Part shown: piece by piece, positions 1 through 5,189 of the stretch
How the letters are laid out: each line of letters starts with the position of its first letter
How positions within the stretch are numbered: the stretch's first letter is position 1
Source of the DNA: Oscillospiraceae bacterium
GTDB taxonomy: Bacteria; Bacillota; Clostridia; Oscillospirales; Acutalibacteraceae
Length of the DNA: 11,576 nt
Assembly: GCA_031283835.1 (NCBI GenBank)
Contig: JAITBA010000236.1
Location: forward strand, 1 to 11,576
Direction: 5' to 3'
The notes under the pieces: generated by a model
The model's database searches: none
Seen by the model: only the letters and a program-made list of their open reading frames with translations
What the model was told of the DNA's origin: nothing
Translations under genes and position numbers: made by a program

Positions 1-402
1 AAACCTCTTTTGAACCAAATGGACAAGTGCTAATTCTCCTTCTCCAATGATAGCAAAATTTGCTTTCATTGCGATTGCTACATTAGCAATATTCGATTCA
101 TCTATTAATGGTCCCCCAACAATTATTATACATTTTTTAGAAAGATTCTTTAAGGTCTCCGCAACTCTAATTGAATTTTTGATATTTTCTGCGTTCAGCG
201 AAAAACCGATCACATCATATTTTTGCAATTCACTTGCATCTATATCACCATAAAGCGTGATGACATTACAATAATCTTTTATAGATAGTTTTAAGTATTC
301 AAGTCCAATTGATTTGCTCCAACCCAGCTCATCCTTGAAACTGGTACGAATGCATACTAAGGCTACTGAATTATACGGTTGCCTTGTGTTTAACAGATTC
401 AT
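1..402 (-). CDS. Cobalamin-binding-type radical SAM protein, N-terminal part (cut by window edge)
   Basis: This frame is open from an ATG at 402 to the window edge and gives 134 residues. It begins MNLLNTRQPYNSVALVCIR and continues through a Rossmann-like pattern: GLEYLKLSI near residue 35, DVIGFSLNAENI near 70, then IIIVGGPLIDES and IIGEGELAL towards the edge. The VGGP...GEGE pattern is characteristic of the B12-binding domain (PF02310 type) that precedes the radical SAM domain in class B enzymes. The DxHxxG cobalamin-ligating motif is not visible, as in many of these enzymes. The catalytic CxxxCxxC part lies beyond the window. The ATG follows AGGTGAAATATTTT, a modest ribosome binding site, and overlaps the end of the upstream radical SAM gene by 32 bp, which suggests translational coupling. 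Likely role (inferred): a second modifying enzyme, such as a methyltransferase or cyclase, of the same peptide cluster. Confidence 0.72.
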   Translation of the reverse strand, partial: MNLLNTRQPYNSVALVCIRTSFKDELGWSKSIGLEYLKLSIKDYCNVITLYGDIDASELQKYDVIGFSLNAENIKNSIRVAETLKNLSKKCIIIVGGPLIDESNIANVAIAMKANFAIIGEGELALVHLVQKRF

Positions 403-1342
403 AAAATATTTCACCTACATAGCAATTATATTTAGAAGGCACTGTGATATCTTGATGTTCGGAATAATTTTCTCCAACACAAGGATGACAGCAACTACGG
501 TAGTTGCAATTTTTGCAATGCAAAAAATCATTGTCAGAAATATTTTTCAGATAGCTTAGATATTCTGAGTTCAGGTAAATATCTTTCAAGGAAGATGTAG
601 CTAAGTTTCCAACACGCTTTCTAAAGAAAATGCATGGATATACATCTAAACTAGTATCCACCCACAATTTTCGCAACCCTGCGATACACATAATATTGTA
701 CTGCTTCTGTGTTTGTAAAATTGAATTCCACTTAACCGCTAAATTGCGAATGAGAACGTCTCTGTTAGCAGTAGCATTACATCTTACAGCTGAATGAATA
801 TTATTAAATATTCTAAAGTTGAGTCGATAATTTATTTCCAACTTCGTCGCCAACTCAATAATCCCATTTATGTGATTCATATTTTGTTCAAGAATTGTAA
901 TGTTAGCTGTTATTCTAATATTCGAATCTTGTAGTTGTGAGATTCTTTTGAGCGTATCATCAAATGAACCGGATACTCCCGTTATTGCTTCGTGAATTTC
1001 AGCTGTTGCACCATAAACACTCACACCAAGTTCATTGCAATTTTTCATTACCGAACAAATTGAGCTGTTTTCTACTTTGTAAAGGGAAGAGAGGATGTTT
1101 ATATAGAAGCCTTTCTTTTTCGCATAATCGAGAATTTCACAAATGTTCGGATGATAAAGTGCCTCTCCCCCAGTAAACGTCAATCGCAAAACGCCTAGTT
1201 CATATGATTGGTTAATTATGCTCTCTATAGTTTCATAGGGAAGAAATACTTTTTCCTGCGCACCAGCGCAATAGCAGTGGATACAGCGTAGCGCACAATC
1301 ATTTGTCAGTTCGAGCACTAAATCGTACAAAGATAAGTTCAT
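371..1342 (-). CDS. Radical SAM/SPASM-type peptide-modifying enzyme
   Basis: A 323-residue radical SAM protein. The motif C16-x3-C20-x2-C23 (within ELTNDCALRCIHCYC) binds the 4Fe-4S cluster that cleaves S-adenosylmethionine, and FTGGEALYHP matches the GGE SAM-binding motif. The C-terminus carries a SPASM-like cysteine set: one Cys in DVYPC, then CKNCNYRSCCHPC and a later YNC, fitting auxiliary iron-sulfur clusters as in peptide maturases (PqqE, AlbA, sactisynthase types). I chose the ATG at 1342 over a GTG at 1354. The only good Shine-Dalgarno, CAGGAG, abuts that GTG and so can only serve the ATG 11 nt downstream. It follows the PqqD-like gene by 21 bp and overlaps the next gene by 32 bp. The exact chemistry (thioether, C-C or C-O crosslink) cannot be read from the sequence. 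Confidence 0.85.
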   Translation of the reverse strand: MNLSLYDLVLELTNDCALRCIHCYCAGAQEKVFLPYETIESIINQSYELGVLRLTFTGGEALYHPNICEILDYAKKKGFYINILSSLYKVENSSICSVMKNCNELGVSVYGATAEIHEAITGVSGSFDDTLKRISQLQDSNIRITANITILEQNMNHINGIIELATKLEINYRLNFRIFNNIHSAVRCNATANRDVLIRNLAVKWNSILQTQKQYNIMCIAGLRKLWVDTSLDVYPCIFFRKRVGNLATSSLKDIYLNSEYLSYLKNISDNDFLHCKNCNYRSCCHPCVGENYSEHQDITVPSKYNCYVGEIFYESVKHKATV

Positions 1343-1363
1343 CGCAATTTCCACTCCTGTTTT

Positions 1364-1642
1364 TCATGGTGATAAATTCGTAACACTGAACAGTCCAAAT
1401 GTTTTCATCTTATCTATAAAGTCCAAAACATCCGTTCTTAACATGTTTGAATCCACTTCATACTCTGCCTCTATTTCTTTAAGCAATGTTTCAATGTCGA
1501 TCCTTTTTGAACGATTCAGAGCCTCCCAAATAGCACTTGCTACGCCATTCAGGGAATATATCCCGTTTTGTTCCACGTTCAAAATAAGAATTTCTTCATC
1601 GATTTTCCTGACGATAAATCCTTCATTCAGTGTGATATACAT
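1364..1642 (-). CDS. PqqD-like RiPP recognition element protein
   Basis: A 92-residue stand-alone protein of the PqqD fold (PF05402). The pattern is typical: a beta strand followed by ILNVEQNGIYSLNGVASAIWEAL (residues ~20-43), then a helical part with LLKEIEAEYEV and a Dxx-F hydrophobic end (DVLDFIDKMKTFGLF). Proteins of this family bind the leader of a precursor peptide and present it to a radical SAM maturase. The position directly before a radical SAM/SPASM gene supports that role. The start follows a strong ribosome binding site (TTGGAGG, 9 nt before ATG) and lies 21 nt after the LoaP-like stop. The stretch is AT-rich like the two downstream genes. The family call is firm; the cognate peptide is not visible here. 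Confidence 0.85.
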   Translation of the reverse strand: MYITLNEGFIVRKIDEEILILNVEQNGIYSLNGVASAIWEALNRSKRIDIETLLKEIEAEYEVDSNMLRTDVLDFIDKMKTFGLFSVTNLSP

Positions 1643-1663
1643 ATTAGCAGTCCTCCAATCGAA

Positions 1664-2212
1664 TTATTCAGAGATGCGTAAAATACTGATTTCATTTCCG
1701 GTTTCCACCACCCTAATCCCCAACCCCACCTCATACACCTTCCCATCGAATACAAATTCAACCCTCGCCCTGCGGTTATGCGTATCGAATTTCACAATTC
1801 GCCCCACACAATTATTTAACACCCCACTCAGCACCATAATCGAATCTCCATCTCGATAGACATCCGAAACTCCCATCAAGCCCTGTTCATTGGTCAGGCA
1901 AACAATCTGCGCCATCTCCGCATTGGCGACCTGCTGAACCTCACCTTCGTTTTCGAGAAACCGACAAACCCCTTTACAATTTCTTGAGAGTTCTGCAAAG
2001 CTCCGAATGTCCTCCGACTCCACCAGTACATAGCCCGGAAACATAATCTTCAAAATCGTGTAGTACTCACCCTGCCGCCGCTCCAGCAGCTCGCGCTTGA
2101 CTACAAACATTTTATAAGGCTCGTTATAGCCTTTCTGCTCCAGCCATTCACGAACGCCCTCGCACACTGTATCTTCCCTGCCACTGTGCACATGCATCGC
2201 GTACCAAGCCAT
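1664..2212 (-). CDS. loaP: LoaP/NusG-family specialised transcription antiterminator
   Basis: A 182-residue NusG paralogue. The NGN domain runs from MAWYAMHVHSGREDTV to about residue 105 and includes the hallmark FPGYVLVE segment. A KOW domain follows from ~118, with SIMVLSGVLNNCVGRIVKF. NGN proteins of this type bind RNA polymerase and let it read through terminators. LoaP members in Firmicutes usually sit with and control long biosynthetic operons. The frame is open further upstream to 2383, but that extension covers the promoter and reads as low-complexity basic sequence. The ATG at 2212 has a strong AAGGAGAGG Shine-Dalgarno about 10 nt upstream. It is the first gene of the operon, so it likely acts on its own transcript. 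RfaH/UpxY-type relatives cannot be excluded, but context and phylum favour LoaP. Confidence 0.8.
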   Translation of the reverse strand: MAWYAMHVHSGREDTVCEGVREWLEQKGYNEPYKMFVVKRELLERRQGEYYTILKIMFPGYVLVESEDIRSFAELSRNCKGVCRFLENEGEVQQVANAEMAQIVCLTNEQGLMGVSDVYRDGDSIMVLSGVLNNCVGRIVKFDTHNRRARVEFVFDGKVYEVGLGIRVVETGNEISILRISE

Positions 2213-2241
2213 ACGTTCGCCTCTCCTTTGCGTTCTGGGTA

Positions 2242-2276
2242 CGCCTTCGGCGATTGCGCCCGAATTTCTTCGGCAC
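2242..2276 (-). promoter_or_regulatory. Tandem hairpins in the loaP leader RNA
   Basis: On the minus strand two hairpins follow each other, 30-65 nt before the loaP ATG. The first is CCGAA-GAAA-TTCGG, a perfect 5-bp stem with a GNRA-type loop. It can be lengthened by three further pairs after a one-base bulge (2256-2276). The second is CGCC-GAA-GGCG (2242-2252). Neither is followed by a U run, so they are not intrinsic terminators. LoaP proteins are known to recognise an RNA hairpin in the leader of the operon they control. Identifying either hairpin as that site is inference from position. Confidence 0.4.
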
Positions 2277-2388
2277 AAAAGGCAGGGACTATGCCACGCA
2301 CGCAGCTGATCCAACTTTCCTCCAACGCGGACGAATCGCAGGCTTGGAATCACGGAAGGGGCTTGCGGCTGGGTTTTGGACAATCCTA

Positions 2389-2417
2389 ATTATAGCCTGA
2401 AATGCCTTGCATTGCAA
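2389..2417 (-). promoter_or_regulatory. Sigma-A promoter of the loaP operon
   Basis: On the minus strand: -35 TTGCAA (2412-2417), a 17-bp spacer, and -10 TATAAT (2389-2394). The predicted start near 2382 gives a leader of about 170 nt before loaP. The -35 box lies inside a dyad, CTTGCA-T-TGCAAG at 2406-2418, which could be a repressor or activator half-site pair. The same -35 hexamer with the same spacing occurs before the SIS gene at 9339-9367. Confidence 0.7.
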
Positions 2418-2445
2418 GAAAATTCCGGGCTAACAGAGGTGGTTT

Positions 2446-2490
2446 TGGCACAGAGCCTAGGCTCTGTGCCAACGGGTATACCCGTTGGCA
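2446..2490. repeat. Two overlapping perfect palindromes
   Basis: The first palindrome, 26 bp at 2446-2471, has half-site TGGCACAGAGCCT and its exact complement. The second, 24 bp at 2467-2490, has half-site TGCCAACGGGTA and its exact complement. They share TGCCA, so the arms compete: the DNA or RNA can fold as one hairpin, the other, or both with partial fraying. Neither is followed by a T run on either strand. They lie about 29 bp upstream of the loaP -35 box. They could be an operator pair, a boundary element or a dispersed palindromic repeat. Confidence 0.85.
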
Positions 2491-2821
2491 TCATGATCTT
2501 CCATCGGCTGATGCGGTTTTTTCTGTCGAAATCTGTCATTTTCGAACTAAATCTTTCGTGTAGCATACACTGTCACGAAAGGCAAAAGCCAAGAAAAAGG
2601 CTCTGGAAGCACTGGCGCACACGCCTTTGACGGCGAATGATCCTCCCGTAAAAAGCCCTCCGCCGCCATCCAAGCGGCCATCGGAGAGCGATTGCCACAC
2701 GAATTTTTTCGATTTTTTCTTGACTTATCGCCGTCAAAGAATGGCTCCGAAACAGTCTTTTTCTGGTCATTTTGCACAATCTGACTGTGAAAATTTAGTC
2801 ATATTCACGAAAAAATAAAAC
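2491..2821. other. Intergenic stretch with inverted repeats, no convincing gene
   Basis: Short open frames exist on both strands but none has a convincing ribosome binding site or a family pattern. Structure is present: CTTTCGTG/CACGAAAG at 2553-2560 and 2574-2581 (13-nt loop), and an 11-bp inverted repeat TTTGACGGCGA/TCGCCGTCAAA at 2626-2636 and 2728-2738. Long T and A runs fill 2703-2720. It may be the upstream remnant of the element that carried the transposase at 2862, but I cannot show this. Confidence 0.4.
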
Positions 2822-2850
2822 TTGACAACTGGATAAATTTGGTGTATAAT
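2822..2850 (+). promoter_or_regulatory. Perfect consensus sigma-A promoter
   Basis: TTGACA (2822-2827), an exact 17-bp spacer, and TATAAT (2845-2850). Both hexamers match the consensus. The predicted start, about 2857, is only ~5 nt before the TTG codon at 2862, leaving no room for a ribosome binding site. Confidence 0.85.
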
Positions 2851-2861
2851 GCATCGGCATT

Positions 2862-3659
2862 TTGAAGGACTTTCTCAAGGCGGTGCTGGGCTTACCGGAT
2901 AGCGAGTTCGAAAAAATCACGATTGTCGACCCGCATTTGCGGCAGGAAGGCCCCGCTGACAAGCTGGGAATTCTGGATGTAAAAGTAGAAACCGCCAGCG
3001 GCAGCAAGTTAGCGATTGAGATTCAAGTCAAAAATGTGCGCGAAATGCGCCCTCGCATTTGCTATTATTTAGCGAACATGTTGACAGATCAGCTTGGCCC
3101 CAAAGCCAAGTACACAGAGCTAAAACGCGCAATCTGCATCGTGATCACGGACTTTTCGCTGGTCACGGAATCGGAAAAATGCCACACGACATTCCAGATG
3201 CGCGAGGTTGGCGAGCACTTTCCTTTCAGCGATCTGCTCGAAATCGATGTGCTTGATCTTACAAAAACGAGTAGCGAAAAGAACAAAAATTTGGCAAATT
3301 GGCTGAATTTCATCCGAGCCGAACGAGAGGAGGAGTTTGAGATGGCGGCGCAGGCAAGCCCTGTGATTCAGGAGGCTTACACTTATTTACGCGAATTGAG
3401 TGCAGATGAAGAAGCGAGACTGCTCTACGAAGCGCGGCTCAAGGCCCAGCGCGATGAGTGGTCGCGGCTGGATGAGGCGTTGGAGAAGGGGGAAGCGAAA
3501 GGCAGAGCGGAGGGCGAAGCTCATGGTCTAGCAAAAGGCAAAGCAGAAGTTGCCCGCAACCTTGCTCGTCTTGGCATGGACGTTGAAATGATTTCAAAAG
3601 CCACAGGTTTGGACGCAGTTCAGATTGATGAAATTTTAAGCGAAATTGCGGCAGATTAG
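2862..3659 (+). CDS. Rpn/PD-(D/E)XK family transposase, 5'-truncated
   Basis: A 265-residue frame of the PD-(D/E)XK nuclease family transposase group (PF12784, Rpn-like), which are DNA endonucleases linked to recombination and mobile DNA. Visible are FLKAVLGLP, ITIVDPHL, the catalytic core DKLGILDVKV (D39) with IEIQV (E53-x-Q55), and RICYYLANM. The charged C-terminal tail has the usual G-x-A-x-G pattern (GEAKGRAEGEAHG), ending in a helix-turn-helix-like GMDVEMISKATGL. Family members normally carry about 40-50 further N-terminal residues (a DFAFKxxFG-type segment). Here the frame opens at TTG with a TAA five codons upstream and no Shine-Dalgarno. It is probably a truncated copy or a leaderless, shortened protein. 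The family call is firm; whether it is made is doubtful. Confidence 0.75.
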   Translation: MKDFLKAVLGLPDSEFEKITIVDPHLRQEGPADKLGILDVKVETASGSKLAIEIQVKNVREMRPRICYYLANMLTDQLGPKAKYTELKRAICIVITDFSLVTESEKCHTTFQMREVGEHFPFSDLLEIDVLDLTKTSSEKNKNLANWLNFIRAEREEEFEMAAQASPVIQEAYTYLRELSADEEARLLYEARLKAQRDEWSRLDEALEKGEAKGRAEGEAHGLAKGKAEVARNLARLGMDVEMISKATGLDAVQIDEILSEIAAD

Positions 3660-3672
3660 CCTGCTTTTCGGT

Positions 3673-3701
3673 AAAGCCCGATAATGTTCGACTGGGTTTT
3701 T
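3673..3701 (+). terminator. Weak intrinsic terminator candidate after the transposase
   Basis: AAAGCCC and GGGTTTT can pair (one G-U) around a 14-nt loop, and the descending arm runs into TTTTT. It starts 14 nt after the transposase stop codon. The stem is short, so function is uncertain. Confidence 0.35.
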
Positions 3702-3785
3702 GTGCTGCGAAATTGTCTTTGAAGAATCGCTTCATCGTTTCAAAGTATTGGAAAAAGTTTCAGTGTATCGGCGTTAACGAGGTAG

Positions 3786-3870
3786 GGCAAAGAAAGACCC
3801 CACCTTTGAGACAATGGTGAGGTCTTCTAAAACCCGCTATGTCATTGATATAGCGGGTTTAGTCTTTGCC
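3786..3870. other. 85-nt three-way-junction nucleic acid structure
   Basis: Three stems tile the segment almost without unpaired bases at the junction. P1 is GGCAAAGA (3786-3793) with TCTTTGCC (3863-3870), 8 bp. P2 spans 3794-3826: AAGACC/GGTCTT, a C-A mismatch, CACC/GGTG, a T-T mismatch, TTG/CAA, loop AGA. P3 spans 3827-3862: CT/AG, one bulged A, AAACCCGCTAT/ATAGCGGGTTT, then a G-U and two pairs around a 3-nt loop. No T run follows on either strand, so a plain terminator is unlikely. It could be a structured small RNA, the folded end of a mobile element, or a cruciform DNA site. I do not recognise the family. Confidence 0.6.
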
Positions 3871-3889
3871 TGAGCCGATTCACCTAACG

Positions 3890-4036
3890 ATGAATTCAAG
3901 CAAAACACGAAAGATCCTCCAGTCGGAGCGCGGCAAGCTTCTGACAGTGCACCCGCGCCCGGAGAATCGTGTGATAGTGCCCCCAAGCCCGCCGGAGGAG
4001 GAGCCCGGGTGGCTACTTGTCCCAGATGTATGGTAG
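3890..4036 (+). CDS. Possible 48-residue small protein, doubtful
   Basis: An ATG at 3890 opens a frame of 48 codons, starting MNSSKTRKILQSERGKLL and ending in WLLVPDVW after a proline- and glutamate-rich middle (PPSPPEEEP). There is no recognisable Shine-Dalgarno. The frame is much more GC-rich than the DNA on its right side. It begins 20 nt after the three-way-junction structure. I do not recognise a family. It may be a chance frame or a broken gene end. Confidence 0.2.
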   Translation: MNSSKTRKILQSERGKLLTVHPRPENRVIVPPSPPEEEPGWLLVPDVW

Positions 4037-4039
4037 TTC

Positions 4040-4369
4040 CGCAGGGAATTTAAGGATAAAAGTTGAAAAAATACTTGCAAATTGTCCTCGCTCGTTGGCA
4101 CGGATTCGAGGACGTTATTGTCAATGGCGTTCTTCATAGTCTGTTTGTCCGGCGACCACTTGCCATCGGCGGTGTCGTATATATTTTGCAGATACTGATA
4201 TTGTGCATATTGCTCCCGCTTTATAACCAAAAGATTCATTTTGATATGCGTGGCGCAATTCATGAGCTGCTGTTCTGAGCAAATTATAGCTTTCAGCAAA
4301 AATACTATCCTTGAGCACTAAAAAGAGACGAAAAATCACATTTATTAGGCGTGCATGTGGGTGGATTCT
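4040..4369 (-). pseudogene. Remnant of an HExxH-like metallopeptidase gene
   Basis: One minus-strand frame, open directly after the GDPD stop and down to 4121, contains SYNLLRTAAHELRHAYQNE. Its HELRHAYQ resembles the zinc-binding HExxH helix of metallopeptidase-like domains in Clostridia. After about Y-K of this run the protein-like character shifts to another frame, REQYAQYQYLQNIYDTADG followed by KWSPDKQTMKNAIDNNVL. That suggests a frameshift near 4215. No start codon with a ribosome binding site and no downstream metal ligand are visible, so this is probably decayed. The exact peptidase family is not clear. Confidence 0.35.
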
Positions 4370-5089
4370 TCACATTTTATTCAAAAAAAGCAGGGCGGGG
4401 CGGGGGTCGTTGCAGGTGCACAGAGTGCTGCCGCAAGCGTGCATGCGGGCGACTTCTTCGGGGGTGTCGGGGCACCAGCACCAGGGCTGGATCCCGCGGC
4501 CGTTGAACTCATCCACAAGTGCGGGGGTCAGGTCGCACAGTTCGATGCCCACGCTATAGAGAAAATCGTAGCTATGTTCGTGAAAATTTCTCATGGCGTG
4601 GCGGGGGAACCCCTGGGTTTTGACGGCATATTGCCAGCAGGCATATTCGGTGATGGCGGCGTCGAAACAGGCAAGAACGCAGCGGTCAAGCATTTTGTGG
4701 CGTGCCAGCAGCGCCACGGCTTTGTCTACGGTTTCGTGAGTTTTTGTCTTGATTTCGACGTTTAAATACAGCGGCGTTTGCGATGCCCAGGCCAAAAATT
4801 CGCCGAATTCGGGGATTTTTTCGCCCTGTCCCGCGTCGAGGGTCTGCAATTCCGCCAGCGAAAAATCTTGCACAAGGCCGGTGCCGTTGGTGGTGCGGTT
4901 CACGCTGCGGTCGTGAATCATGGCCAGTTGGCCGTCGCGGGTCAGGGTTAGGTCGATTTCCAGCATATCCACGCCCAAGGCCAGGGCGTTGCGGTAGCCA
5001 AGCATGGTGTTTTCGGGCCAAAGATCTTTTGCGCCGCGGTGCCCCGCAACCAGGGGTTGCCGCGCGGATTCACCAAAATAACCGGACAT
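4370..5089 (-). CDS. Glycerophosphodiester phosphodiesterase
   Basis: A 239-residue GDPD-family TIM-barrel enzyme that hydrolyses glycerophosphodiesters to sn-glycerol 3-phosphate and an alcohol. The active-site set is present: H17-R18-G, PENT (E26), E44-x-D46 in MLEIDLTLTRDG, H59-D60 in MIHD, and E112 in NVEIKT. The usual C-terminal TDxP loop appears as TCNDP. The length fits the short cytoplasmic bacterial type. There is no signal peptide, so the enzyme is likely cytosolic. The ATG follows AAGGAGCC at a good distance. It is the third gene of the minus-strand run after the ABC transporter, with a 100-bp gap holding only a weak AATCG/CGATT dyad (5125-5142). It may have its own promoter, but none is clear. 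GlpQ/UgpQ-type function is the best assignment; substrate is unknown. Confidence 0.88.
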   Translation of the reverse strand: MSGYFGESARQPLVAGHRGAKDLWPENTMLGYRNALALGVDMLEIDLTLTRDGQLAMIHDRSVNRTTNGTGLVQDFSLAELQTLDAGQGEKIPEFGEFLAWASQTPLYLNVEIKTKTHETVDKAVALLARHKMLDRCVLACFDAAITEYACWQYAVKTQGFPRHAMRNFHEHSYDFLYSVGIELCDLTPALVDEFNGRGIQPWCWCPDTPEEVARMHACGSTLCTCNDPRPALLFLNKM

Positions 5090-5189
5090 GGAGGCTCCTT
5101 TTGAAAAAAGTAATCGGCCTATCTAATCGATGCATAACGATTGATTATTGTGCAAATAGTTCGCAACGGACACAGACGGCAAGCGTGCG

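Noticed and set aside
1343..1354. GTG at 1354 as start of the radical SAM gene
   Set aside because: The Shine-Dalgarno CAGGAG overlaps this codon and cannot serve it; the ATG four codons later is placed properly.
2213..2383. N-terminal extension of the LoaP-like protein to an upstream ATG at 2383
   Set aside because: That ATG lies at the promoter and near the transcription start, the added 57 residues have no family match, and the ATG at 2212 has a strong ribosome binding site and begins exactly at the NGN domain.
2446..2490. CRISPR repeat or intrinsic terminator reading of the palindromes
   Set aside because: There is no spaced repetition and no T run after either arm on either strand.
3439..3735. 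A 98-codon minus-strand frame opposite the transposase end
   Set aside because: Low-complexity Pro/Leu-rich sequence opposite the repeated G-x-A-x-G tail, with no ribosome binding site.
5101..5189. Promoter or terminator between the permease and GDPD genes
   Set aside because: Only a 5-bp AATCG/CGATT dyad with a distant T run and a lone TTGCAC are present; no paired -10 box at proper spacing could be found.
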